DNA of 64,000 nucleotides from Hofstenia miamia (Eukaryota > Xenacoelomorpha > Acoela): positions 1,595,310 through 1,659,309 of the forward strand of contig SCFE01000087.1 of NCBI GenBank assembly GCA_004352715.1. Direction: 5' to 3'. The translations under genes were made by a program, and so were the position numbers. Shown piece by piece: positions 22,713-33,857 of this stretch. Under the pieces are notes generated by a model. The model was not told the origin of the DNA. It saw only the letters and a program-made list of their open reading frames with translations, and did not search any database. Numbering within the stretch: the first letter of the stretch is position 1; each line of letters starts with the position of its first letter.

Positions 22713-23276
22713 CCTTGGTTGACAAATCTTTATCTTTATTCAATGTTGATAAATTCCCTGGTATGGCTGTTATCTAAAGAAGCTGTTTTGGTAGTTTTGA
22801 TGCTTTAAAGACTGCCAATAGTGAATAGTGTTTCAAGGGAAATATTTGGCCACATAATAGTTTTTGGACCACATTAAACAATTATTGATAATTCTATTCC
22901 ATGTTAGTGAATCAGTGAGTCTCACCCAAGGCGACCTAAACAGCCTTGGTCTCTTCCTATATGGATTGTTAAGCAAATCGATATATTTTTAACCCGGAAT
23001 CGAATTAAAATATTGCCGGGCATTAGCTAAATTGACTTTTTGATATGCTTAATTTGAAACAACTCTTATAAATTTTCACGCAACCTGAGCTAATAAGCGA
23101 CAGACTTCTTTTTCAGTTGAAAAAGCGATAGTATCTCTAAAACCTGGTTTGTATTTTTCATTTTTCAAAATGTTCTTAACAATTTACATATTTACAATAT
23201 TGTTTGCAACTGTTTCAAATAATTAATTTGTATTTTATAAACCTACTTAAACTTAATGGAATTTATGTTTCTTTTT

Positions 23277-24816
23277 GTTTACGATTTAGGTCTAATAATG
23301 AATTTTAGTAGCTCAATTTACGAGACGAAATAAATATTTCAGACAGAGGAAGTTCTTAAGGTTTATTAAATAATATAGTGTCGTTTCCCTCAAATCAAGC
23401 GTGATTGGTTAATCGTGCGAGACCAGATTGGTTAGCGATCATTGGCAAACAATAATAGTTCTTACTTTGATTGATAAGAAAGATGCTGTCTGTGGCGCTT
23501 CTGTGTATACTTAATCTATTAGTCAGCAAACAGTCTGTAGTTAAGGAATTTGAGAGCAGACATCTATGCAACTGGAATGTTATGTAAGTTTCTATTTAAT
23601 TTTTAAAACATAAATCATTTACTTTCAGATATTTTCAATAATATATATAACAAATTATAAATTTTATGAAACAATGATATCATTTTTTAATTTTGATATC
23701 AAACGAAGATGGGAAGTACTTACCAGCATCAAACTGAAGTACTTATCGTTGCCATGAGCAGAACGTAGTTGAAAGTATGCTTATGCTTACCAGNCATCCG
23801 CTCTATGTCTCTGCAGGCATCGAAGTTTCCTTTTTATCATTAAAGTTATTAAATATCATTGTAGGCTTCTTACTTGTAATTAGTTCATATGTTTTTAAAA
23901 GGCATTCAAGCCAAACAATTTGACAATCCTGTATTTGAATTCGGACGGGATACTTTGAACCAGTTTTATGCTTTGTTGTAAATAGCATTTTTTACTTGAT
24001 TTTATATATTTAAAATTTTTTAACGAAATGTCTAAAATAGATTAACTTATTACATTTAAATTGGCCTGTAAATACAGGAAATTCATTGCCTTTTCATGTG
24101 AGTATGCCATCTCAAAATCCGCACTAAATTTTGCGTAGTGTATTGAATAAGTTTATCTAAAATTGCACAGTTTGGGACCTTTTCAAATGTTTTGTGCGTA
24201 ATTTGAAATTCTTTACTATAAGCTTTTGTATACGATTTTATTAATTCAGTAATATACCTTGGTTAAAAAAAATGGCCGCGGCAATGTTTTTGAATGGCNG
24301 TTTACGATTTAGGTCTAATAATGAATTTTAGTAGCTCAATTTACGAGACGAAATAAATATTTCAGACAGAGGAAGTTCTTAAGGTTTATTAAATAATATA
24401 GTGTCGTTTCCCTCAAATCAAGCGTGATTGGTTAATCGTGCGAGACCAGATTGGTTAGCGATCATTGGCAAACAATAATAGTTCTTACTTTGATTGATAA
24501 GAAAGATGCTGTCTGTGGCGCTTCTGTGTATACTTAATCTATTAGTCAGCAAACAGTCTGTAGTTAAGGAATTTGAGAGCAGACATCTATGCAACTGGAA
24601 TGTTATGTAAGTTTCTATTTAATTTTTAAAACATAAATCATTTACTTTCAGATATTTTCAATAATATATATAACAAATTATAAATTTTATGAAACAATGA
24701 TATCATTTTTTAATTTTGATATCAAACGAAGATGGGAAGTACTTACCAGCATCAAACTGAAGTACTTATCGTTGCCATGAGCAGAACGTAGTTGAAAGTA
24801 TGCTTATGCTTACCAG
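23277..24816. other. Contig joint: 517-bp direct repeat around a foreign 504-bp contig
   Basis: 23277-23793 and 24300-24816 are the same sequence. Between single Ns at 23794 and 24299 sits a 504-bp piece that matches 33359-33857. The simplest reading is two overlapping contig ends left unmerged with a small repeat contig placed between them. No gene is present; the 61-aa minus frame at 23803-23988 is the copy of the one at 33368-33553. Confidence 0.85.
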
Positions 24817-25490
24817 TTTTTTGCAAGTTTAATTTATTAAGAATAAATACTAAATAAATGCCTTCTTTATGTGACTTGTGCTTCTACTGGTAACATTTTT
24901 AATTAAAATATAAGGAGTTCATTCTTATCCACCATGAAATTATGAAAATTTTTGCTTGAAGATATATATTTGTATATTCACATTTTTTTAGAATAAATGT
25001 TATAAACGCAATTTTGTGCACATATCTTGTTTGCTCTGTAAATATCAATATTCCAGAGCAACAAACAATAATTCATTTCATTGAATTGAACACAAAATTT
25101 CTGAAGTTTTCCTTACTTTGTAATTTTGTAAACAGTAATTTTCAAATTGATAAATCATAAATTTGAAGTTCCCATAATAGCCCTTTGATTACATTCCTGA
25201 TCAAAACTGGGACATCCCAGGCACGTAATGACCGCTTCTTATTCAAACACTTAAATTTTGATCTAGATGATTTACTATGTAAACACTATCAGATGGTTCT
25301 CGACTTTGAAATAACGCTAAGTTTTAAATTCCAATTCTAATGAGCTTTTAAATTATAGGTAATTGTGAATTTCATCAATTCAGAATATCAACACGCACTT
25401 ATTGCAGCTCGACATGCTACTGCACACTATATTATTAAGACGACATCTAGCGGATGTTTATTCATATTGTCTGTTGAACAATTAAATTTC
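24817..25490. other. Intergenic, nothing recognised
   Basis: AT-rich sequence without motifs, repeats or long frames. Confidence 0.5.
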
Positions 25491-25494
25491 TTAC

Positions 25495-25880
25495 TCAAAT
25501 AATTCAATCAAAGCCCGAGGCTTTTTAAATCAATCACCCTTATTATGGTTCAATAGATTTGAGGCGATTACGACGACAAATTTGACAGCTATCGGCGCAT
25601 TCCGCGGTGAGTAATCACAACCCAGACATTTCGAGCATCAATTTGATTGCCCTATGGTTGCATTCGACTATCAATGAAAAATTGATAATAAATTATTTCA
25701 AGGCGCCTTTGCTCCGTGACGCATACCTAGAGGCTGGGGGATGTTTTTAATTCCTTTGAGATCAAAAACTTGTCGTCGTGGTTTTGTTGATTGCTAATTA
25801 TTTAAAATCATATAAGCAAACATCCGTCGTAAATATGAAATCGAGGCTTTCTGGAACAAACAAATTAAATTGGCGCATAA
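25495..25880. promoter_or_regulatory. Candidate cis-regulatory block
   Basis: A block of higher complexity and G+C than its flanks, with no open frame. It holds homeodomain/PBC-type and TCF-type words in close array: ATCAAAG, AAATCAATCA, TTTGATTG, TATCAATGAAAAATTGATAA, TTTGAGATCAAA, TTGATTGCTAATTATTT. A GT-type splice donor (CGCGGTGAGTAA, about 25608) is present but no matching exon is visible. A conserved non-coding element is the inference; sequence alone cannot prove it. Confidence 0.3.
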
Positions 25881-26735
25881 TGATAAATACTTATCTGTAA
25901 TTATGTTTAATATTTTATATATTTCAATATATACTTTGCCGAAAATAATGAGGTTGCATGTGTTTGTAATAGGTATAGGGCTGTAGGCAAGTTTGCCGCT
26001 TATGGTATGGCCATATATGGCAAGGCGAAATTTGTTAGCGATCCATAAAGACCATATCGATTTTTTCGTCCATACATTAAGGCTATTATGTAAAATATGC
26101 TGAAGGATGGTGTAATTTCAGATATTTAGCAAATTTAATACCAAATTGAAACGAATTGAATTCCGCAATTAAAAGTTGACAATTTGCACTGATATTCTAA
26201 GCAATTCTGCTGAAACATTTTGAAGGATTCAGAAAAAATACTTCAAATAAACAAATTATGTTTTTTGTTTGTTACCAATACAACAAGATTTGTATTAATG
26301 AGAAAATATTTTATTTATTAATAATAGGTAGTATTGAATTAGAATATGTTATTAAAAATGGAAAACAATTTCATCTTTAGTGTTTGTTTACATTCTACTG
26401 AAGCTAGTTACTACAATTTTTCAACACCTTTGAATGTGTTCTTTTGAAAATGTCGTACTTTGCTCAAAGTATTTTGTAAAATATGTATTTTCCTTTTCAA
26501 TCATAAATCTAAAATATAATACATGACAATATAATTAATAATTTTCGTGAAAAACAATATATATTCGGACTATGTAAAATGAATTTAAGGATTTCCATTA
26601 GGGCCACATTTTAAAGTTTGCCATCCATAGAGCCCATAAGTATTTTTCTACCATACAATTATGGTAACCATAATATGATACATAATGATATGGCACCATA
26701 CCATATTCGCCACCTCTGGCTATAGGTGGCTATCA
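25881..26735. mobile_element. Possible degenerate hAT-like MITE
   Basis: The left side (about 25978-26030, TTGCCGCTTATGGTATGG) and the right side (about 26690-26730, CCATACCATATTCGCCACC) are imperfect inverse copies around a non-coding AT-rich centre of about 650 bp. CAGAGGTGGCGAATATGG read from the right end looks like a hAT terminus. A similar ATGGTATGGTATGG motif recurs near 48845. The ends are too eroded to fix a target duplication. Confidence 0.3.
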
Positions 26736-26922
26736 CTTTTAGAAACGAACATTAAACATTTTGCATTTTGTACTACAATAATTATTTTTATATCAATTTG
26801 GATTTGTACCAAAAGTCTAGGTGGTTTCAATTTATTTCTAAATTTATGAAAACTTTCATACGAATATGAATAATCTCCAATATATTAATTTAAAAACTAG
26901 TATTTTGAGAGAATATATTTAA

Positions 26923-27161
26923 CCCTTTCGCGTCGAACGGGAACTATAGTTCCCTTCCCACTAATGTTTACATGAGCCTAACGGGAACCATTAATCCCAA
27001 GTGAAAGGTCTAATGGGATACATAGGTCCTACCATTATTATGAAAGAAGCTTTTTATAAAATCATAAAAAAACATCTGAGGTTTTAAATGTAGCCTACTA
27101 AATATGCATCATACAGTTTTTATAATAAAAATTAAATTACCTAGGTTCAAACTTGAAAGGG
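26923..27161. mobile_element. piggyBac-type MITE with TTAA on both sides
   Basis: A 239-bp non-coding element between TTAA at 26919-26922 and TTAA at 27162-27165. Ends are CCCTTTCGCG and, inverted, CCCTTTCAAG. Just inside the left end lies the perfect 16-bp palindrome GGGAACTATAGTTCCC, followed by further GGGAACC/AATCCC and AATGGGAT words. Length, ends and target are those of piggyBac-derived MITEs. The autonomous partner is not in the window; the relic at 1-1229 has different ends. Confidence 0.75.
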
Positions 27162-27707
27162 TTAAGATATCCGTTATACTATGTAATTTCTCATCACATG
27201 CTAAACTTATTTTCAGTTTTATGATTTATGTTGATCTTAAAACTATTATAGTGTGTTATGAATATAGTTTTAGCAAGTACTTGAATATATTGTGATAACA
27301 TAATTGAAATTCTTTTTTGCAGAAGAGTCAACGATTAGGAAAGTAAACACTCACATCTTCTTTCTACTTCTCTACGTACTAACGTAATAGGCTTGTCAAC
27401 TAATAAAAATTGATAAAACACTTACCCTCTGCATCAACAATCTATAGTGAAGTGGTCTGGGTCTGCAATAATTTCAATGACGATTTGTATACATACTTTC
27501 TTCATAAAAAAATATATATATATAAATGCAATGGCAAATGGCAAGGGAACAAAAAATTTCACATTTTATTCTTAATATTTGATAATTTATCTAAAATAGC
27601 ACATTACATTTTTAGAATTTTTCCGTAAAGTTTACTGAACATTAAAACTTGCATAAACCAAAGATAGAAAGGACAAGTTTTTTAAAACTGCTTACCACTC
27701 TGTCCTA

Positions 27708-28309
27708 TACATGGTGGGCCAGAAATAGTTACGTTTTAATAAGCGATATACATGTACATTGATATGTATCTAGTATCTATGTAACTGCTCTCTATGAATA
27801 TGTAGACTAACCAATATCTCCAAACATTGTCAAAGGCTAGTTTATACCGGATTTAGAGAGAATCTGCATTCATGAAATCTATTTGGAGCAAAATGGTGCC
27901 CTTGCGCACACTTTCCACGCTGCTAGCTTACACGCTTTCCAGAGTAGTATCTTAGTAAATTCAGCCGCACTTCATAGCTATAGAAATGAGCCTAGATTTC
28001 ACTTCGTGTGACAATTCTCAATGAGGTCATCATAAAAAAGTTAAATAGAAACTACACATCCTTGATGATATCAAAGCAGCTGTTAGGGAAGTTGCCGAAT
28101 ATATCAATCACAATAAAGGACTTCTTAGAAGAATACACGATCGTACTTTTCATTTACTTTCCTTGTGAATACTGATTGGCCCATACTATGTATAAGACAA
28201 TTCCTTTCACTAACTACTATGTACCCCTATCCCTATGTAAAGTGAGTTTGCTTTTGCCAAATATGTAACTACAATGTTTGAAACTTAATTACTTCTGGTC
28301 CACCCTGTA
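27708..28309 (+). mobile_element. mariner-like element, 602 bp, internally deleted
   Basis: Inverted ends TACATGGTGGGCCAGAAATA (27708) and, inverted, TACAGGGTGGACCAGAAGTA (to 28309) over about 33 bp, flanked by TA at 27706-27707 and 28310-28311. A transposase scrap lies inside on the plus strand. The length is about half that of a full mariner, so most of the gene is gone. Confidence 0.75.
27880..28170 (+). pseudogene. mariner transposase scrap
   Basis: Reads YLEQNGALAHTFHAASLHAF, which matches the mariner block FQQDGAxxHTA with the catalytic Asp changed to Asn, then after a stop and frame change HILDDIKAAVREVAEYINHN and LLRRIHDRTFHL, matching the end of mariner transposases (TLxELKxAIRxEI...LxRV). 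The N-terminal DNA-binding domain, the first catalytic Asp and the D34D block are absent. Inactive. Confidence 0.7.
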
Positions 28310-28493
28310 TATCTTCACAATTTTATTCTACTGCTCCACTCGATAAATTCGATGTTTATAAGTAATCCAAAATATGCTTTATCTCTTGCGGTTTTTATAG
28401 TTCAGGAATATTGTAGAAATACCCTTAAATGCAATTAAAAACACCCTGATAATATAAAAAATAAAAGAGACAAAGCAATGTATGATGAAATAA

Positions 28494-28740
28494 TTATATT
28501 AAATCAATGTCTTCCGGAATATATACTCTTTGATATTTTAGGTATATACATGTAATGTATAATGTGTTCATTGATTAAACAGAGACTGAACACAGTCAGA
28601 AGCAGAAATATATAAATCATAAGTTAACTTTACCTTTAAAGAGCTCTATAAAATCAATATCTTCCTCAATATACACATTTTGATATGTTTAATAAATAAT
28701 GTATTATACGGCCATTGATTAATCAGGGACAGTGACAAGT
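28494..28740 (+). repeat. Imperfect upstream repeats before orphan gene copy A
   Basis: Two related units of roughly 90-100 bp (about 28494-28590 and 28645-28740) share AAATCAAT(G/A)TCTTCC, TTTGATAT, AATGTATTAT and CATTGATTAA words. A third related unit precedes copy B at about 40549-40630. They end 230 bp or more before the start codon, so they may be promoter-proximal repeats or remnants of a dispersed repeat. Confidence 0.45.
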
Positions 28741-28968
28741 AGACGTAATTGCTATTAATGTATGAAACATATTTTGATTTGTTGAAAATATGTTCTCTTA
28801 AGTCTATATCAAAGCTTCGTATATATTGAAAGAGTAGCGATCTTGGGTAGTTTTTGAACAAGCCATTTTTCTCTTATGGATATAATAGACATTGTCAATG
28901 ATATGTCTATCTTTCTTGCTAATCGATTTTAAGATTGTAACAGATTCATAATTTTATAGTGTCTCCAA

Positions 28969-31105
28969 ATGCACCTTCTTTCGTCTGCTAGAATTTATAA
29001 TCTACCTGAAATTTTACTTCTAGTTTTCTTAGCGAAAGCAAGAATTCAGGATAGAAAGACTAAATCACGATTTCCGAACACGTTTGAATTCCAGCCCTAT
29101 CTTTTGTGTGCCTCGCGGCTGCATCATCTGTTGCAAAAATCGAATCCATTCATTGCTTGCTACTTTGAAGGCAATGAAAGACTTTACAAGATGGATGAAT
29201 TGGCAAATGGAAATTATTTTTTAAACAGAGCAGAATTTAAAATAACTTCTGTAGAATACTATGATGTCAGAAAAGTGAAGATTACTTTTATTCAACCTGT
29301 TCAGTCTCTTATTAATTTCACACTGATCGAATCTTTGTTTCAGTTAGAAAAGTNNNNNNNNGCGGCTGCATCATCTGTTGCAAAAATCGAATCCATTCAT
29401 TGCTTGCTATTTTGAAGGCATTGAAAGACTTTACAAGATGGATGAATTGGCAAATGGAAATTATTTTTTAAACAGAGCAGAATTTAAAATAACTTCTGTA
29501 GAATACTATGATGTCAGAAAAGTGAAGATTACTTTTATTCAACCTGTTCAGTCTCTTATTAATTTCACACTGATCGAATCTTTGTTTCAGTTAGAAAAGT
29601 TGCAACAGCACACTTCCTGGTACAGCGATTCAGGGATTTCCATCACAAAACATTTCTCGGTGTGGCTTTGGGACGAATATTCTGGGTATCTCAATGTACT
29701 TGGTCATCACATTCTTGATGATAAATTTGATAGTTTCAAGACTTGTGCGGTAGATGAAGCAGTATCAACTCCATATAAGACTAATGTCTATAACTATACG
29801 TTACTTCTTAGTTATAGACAAGCAACGTTTAGCGGAATTCTTAGAATTTGGATTTCAAATTTACCAAATAAGTATTTTTCGTTTACAGAAAATACTTTAC
29901 GGAAAGTGGGTTACCCTCTTCCTAAAAATTTTTCCACAACAGTGAACTTCGAGTTTAAAAGCGCTGTGATTTTAACATGCAATGTCGGGAACGGTGTTAG
30001 CAGACGTGTATCCAATGAGAATTTTCCATTTTCAATGATACATGTTCAATTGAGAGAGTTGTATCTACCTTCACCTCATAATATTTATACATTGCATCAG
30101 GAGGATTGCACTACCTTGCTATTTGTCAATTGGATATCTGGCTTAGATCAAGTCTGTTATTCCAACACATTCAAAAATATTTACATTGTCCATGGTATAT
30201 TATATAACGCCAAGCGAATTAGAAGAGTCACGGAAGATTACTTGTTAAACAGTAAGCCATCATGCAAAATTGATCTTCACAGTTTTCCGTTTAGTATTTT
30301 CTGCTTTGATGTCAACCAGTTTTTGGAAATCAAATACGACAATCGAAACGGCATTAATATTTCGAAAATCGATTTGCCGTTTCAAGTAGGAGGTGCTGTT
30401 ACAACAATCGCAGCGACATTTTTAATGACTGGTTGCAGTAATGTGCATATATTTTACGTTAACGGAGATTGCACTCCAACTCTATGCAGTGATTTGGAAA
30501 ACATTACATACAACTGCACACAGAATCAACAAAACGCTTCGTTTGTTGTTCTTAGATTTGTTCTTGAGGATTTTCCATGTGCAAATGTCTACTCTCTAGA
30601 CTTGTTTGTAGATTTTCTTTCTGATCAAAATTTATTGATTAATAACACTGGGTATTGCTTTTCAATCTCGATTGAAAAACGAAGCATTTTTTGTCAGACA
30701 GAAGAAAAGTTGGACATGAACATTATTGGAGAAGTTCATGAATTTCTTGTGTACACAGAAATGCGCAGTAAACTAGACTTCTGCCGCTTGAAAACCAATC
30801 CCTACCACAATGTTAAATTAGAAATTACAGGATATATAGATGAAGATTATAAACTAGATATAGTGTATATAATATCAATATTAGCTGGGAGTACTTTTAC
30901 ATGTAGTTCATACACATTCCTGCATGTAATCAAATTATCGCAATATGGCAAAGTTGGATATGATTATAAGCAAACGCGGTCTTTTCCATGCAAATCTCAG
31001 CAGTCTTTAATTGCTTTGATGGATGTGGACGCAACAGGATTTGACGACTTCCTTTGCACCCAAGGGAACATTTTGTACGTTTCTTTTAACAGATTAAATG
31101 CATGA
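28969..31105 (+). CDS. Orphan secreted cysteine-rich protein, copy A (interrupted by a contig joint)
   Basis: Same protein as copy B, described at 40868-42757. The first 128 codons run to the 8-N joint at 29354-29361. After it the sequence restarts 239 bp back, at 29362 (equal to 29115), and stays open to TGA at 31103-31105. If the overlap is merged (29115-29353 with 29362-29600) the gene is one uninterrupted frame of about 629 codons with no intron. The overlap differs at two bases (AATGAAAG versus ATTGAAAG, TACTTT versus TATTTT), consistent with alleles. The upstream 170 bp are nearly identical to copy B, and the 3' flank is nearly identical to about 31351. The start was chosen as the first ATG after an in-frame TAG nine bases upstream. 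Function unknown. Confidence 0.7.
29354..29361. other. Assembly gap (8 N) with 239-bp repeated flanks
   Basis: 29115-29353 is repeated at 29362-29600, so this is an unmerged overlap, not an exon duplication. Confidence 0.9.
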
Positions 31106-32535
31106 AAAAAACTTTGAACTTAGGACTGCAAGCTGCAACGTATTTCGTTTTTGAGTAGTCATTTATTTCATTTTACAATGCTGCTTTGTTGAAATTAAAG
31201 TTATTAAATATATAATTTAATGCAATGTACAGTCTATGTGTTGAAATGTGAATAACAAACAACGTGAATATTAAAACTAAAACGTATTACAAAATGAACT
31301 CTAAATGGATTGTATTTAATAAAAACCAACTGATTTGCTGTTCGCCCAATATGTGAGGTCGATCTTGGAAAAATAATGGAGCATTGACAAAAGTAGCCTA
31401 ACTATCTCTGGGGTGACATGTTGGCTGCAAAATCAATTAACATTCAAATTTATTTATCGTATTTTGTTCCCAATTCTGCTGTTTTGGTGTTTTTTCTTTG
31501 AAATCTGAATTCCTAGAAAATAAAAATTTCGTGCAAATTCATGAAAATCGGCAACATCTAGATATGCATATGCATCATATCCTGCTTTGAAACATATTTT
31601 AATATATTACGGCTCTGCCGATTCCCCGATATTTTTCATCCTGTTTATGAGTTTATGATATTTCTGCATCTGGGTTGACTTCCGTGCGTTAGCTACCGTT
31701 TTCGGCTCATTTTCGAAAAATCTAAGTAAAAGTATTTCTAGGATTTGACTGAATTTTAATATAAATTTGATATGGGCTTGGTCTTAAAATATCAAGTCAT
31801 TTGCCAGGTGAAAGATTTGGAATATTTGTACTAACAGGATGCGCTACGAACTTTAAACAATAGCAAAGCGCGTCGTCATATTAATTGCGGTTTTTGCGTT
31901 TAATATTTAAATACTGAAGACTTCCTTTTGTGTTAATATCATTTTGATATTAATTCTGATTCTTTCATTTTCAAATTAAATTACTATCAATGTTTCACAA
32001 TTCATTTTCTTACATATTGACTGCTTTCTAATTTTAATTTATGTGTGCCAAGGCAAATAGTTATTTTTTATTGGTATTGACTAACATTAATGCAGACTGT
32101 GTAATGAAAGAAGCAGTATGAAAAAAACGGAGGGTGAAAATGTANGTTCATGTCAATTCTTCTTGAGGTCACCTTAGCCTCATTCTGAAACTTGAATTTC
32201 AATGAAAATATTGTACTACGTCTGCCTAAACTAAAGGAACCTAGAGTTTACAAATTGTGCTGCATGGCTGTTAAAATTTAAAACATCAGAAAAAATGGCA
32301 AAATGATTTCCCAATGCTTCACAACTACACAATGGAATCAAAATTTATTTCAATTTTTTGTGTCAGTCTCCCATAAGACCCATATATGAACCTATTCTCA
32401 GAAAGTATTTATATGGAGAGCTTTAAATTCTGAAGAGAAAAACTGAACGCTTGGTTCTAAGAAAAAGACGACAATTATTAGAATCTGGTGTTAGCTCTAG
32501 CAACTTAAGAATTCAAAATTTAGCATTGCATAATN

Positions 32536-32567
<32 letters not shown>

Positions 32568-32972
32568 TGGCGTTCCCGACGATAATTTCAGTTTTGCTTG
32601 GCGTTCAGGACAAAATTTATTTTTTTATTATATTGTTTAACTTTTTTTAACGAAAATAATGATTTTTATTCCCATATTGAATATGTACATAAATATTACA
32701 GTAAATTTATAAAACAACGACAAGAATATGTTTCACAAAAAATGTAAACTCAAAATTTAAATTGTAGACAATGACATGTAACACAACAGAGTATATTTCA
32801 TAAAAAATATTGGCAATTAAAAGTATTTGCATGCCTTTCCTAATTTAGCATAGAGCTTATTTATAATTGTTTCACTAACTTTTTTTTGCAATCAAATAAA
32901 TTTTCCTTATTTCCTTTTTTGTTGGCTTGTGACTAGAATGAGATGTTTCCAAATAGATACAAGAGTTTTTTT
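31106..32972. other. 3' flank of copy A, then intergenic with two single-N joints
   Basis: An ATTAAA-type signal lies in GAAATTAAAGTTATTAAAT near 31190. Ns at 32145 and 32535 mark joints; the latter begins a (TA)n tract to 32566. No gene recognised. Confidence 0.5.
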
Positions 32973-33553
32973 TCATGCAGATAATTTCAAAATTTTCGTA
33001 AGCTCATGTAGAAAGTAACCGCGTGTACTAATATTCTCATTATTTATTTCTGTTTCCTCATCGTCTGAGCTCTCAATGCTGCGAAGAGGTCGTACACATT
33101 TTCTTGTAGGCCTAGATTTTTTGTTTATCAATGAGTATTTTTCAATTTGTTCTACGTTATTTGATAAATTCTTTGAATAATACTCAACTAAATTTGTAAA
33201 AAGAGTATCAGCAGTTGCGTTTCCTTGTCCGGTCTCTTCAGGATGTGCTTTCAATAAATTTTTACTCACGTTTACAGAAGAAATTTTAGTGTCCTAATAT
33301 TTTCCAATCGAATTCGCGTTGAACTTGAAATTTTTAGCATATGGAAGTAATGCAGAAATCATCCGCTCTATGTCTCTGCAGGCATCGAAGTTTCCTTTTT
33401 ATCATTAAAGTTATTAAATATCATTGTAGGCTTCTTACTTGTAATTAGTTCATATGTTTTTAAAAGGCATTCAAGCCAAACAATTTGACAATCCTGTATT
33501 TGAATTCGGACGGGATACTTTGAACCAGTTTTATGCTTTGTTGTAAATAGCAT
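32973..33553 (-). pseudogene. Unknown protein in two linked frames
   Basis: The ATG at 33553 has an A-rich leader. The first frame (33553-33368, 61 codons) reads MLFTTKHKTGSKYP and QIQDCQIVWLECLLKTYE. A one-base shift at about 33390 connects to FDACRDIERMISALLPYAKN, then a TAG, then VSKNLLKAHPEETGQGN and an acidic patch IESSDDEETEINNENIS, ending with a stop just before 32973. Read together it would be about 190 residues, soluble, Lys- and Asn-rich, with no domain I recognise. The continuity across one shift and one stop suggests a decayed gene or transposon accessory protein rather than chance. It starts 270 bp before the Tc1-like element, divergently, but lies outside its terminal repeats. 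Confidence 0.4.
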
Positions 33554-33857
33554 TTTTTACTTGATTTTATATATTTAAAATTTTTTAACGAAATGTCTAA
33601 AATAGATTAACTTATTACATTTAAATTGGCCTGTAAATACAGGAAATTCATTGCCTTTTCATGTGAGTATGCCATCTCAAAATCCGCACTAAATTTTGCG
33701 TAGTGTATTGAATAAGTTTATCTAAAATTGCACAGTTTGGGACCTTTTCAAATGTTTTGTGCGTAATTTGAAATTCTTTACTATAAGCTTTTGTATACGA
33801 TTTTATTAATTCAGTAATATACCTTGGTTAAAAAAAAATGGCCGCGGCAATGTTTTT
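33359..33857. repeat. Segment repeated at 23795-24298
   Basis: About 500 bp almost identical to the small contig between the Ns at 23794 and 24299. It contains the 61-codon minus frame and the left end of the Tc1-like element. Either a genuine dispersed repeat or the same locus placed twice. Confidence 0.85.

Larger units (their letters stand above)
21616..23276. other. Intergenic with small repeat remnants
   Basis: No coding region recognised. Contains the two remnants listed at 22434-22620 and 22648-22712; the remainder is unremarkable AT-rich DNA. Confidence 0.5.

Noticed and set aside
22985-23025. tRNA-like fragment (inverse contains TTCGATTCCGGG)
   Set aside because: No cloverleaf or A box could be built around it.
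23803-23988. A 61-aa gene
   Set aside because: Identical to 33553-33368 (same orientation) in a small contig placed between overlapping contig ends; not independent evidence.
29754-29945. 63-aa frame inside the orphan gene (also 41406-41597)
   Set aside because: Out-of-frame overlap with the long frame, no independent start signals or conservation beyond that of the host frame.
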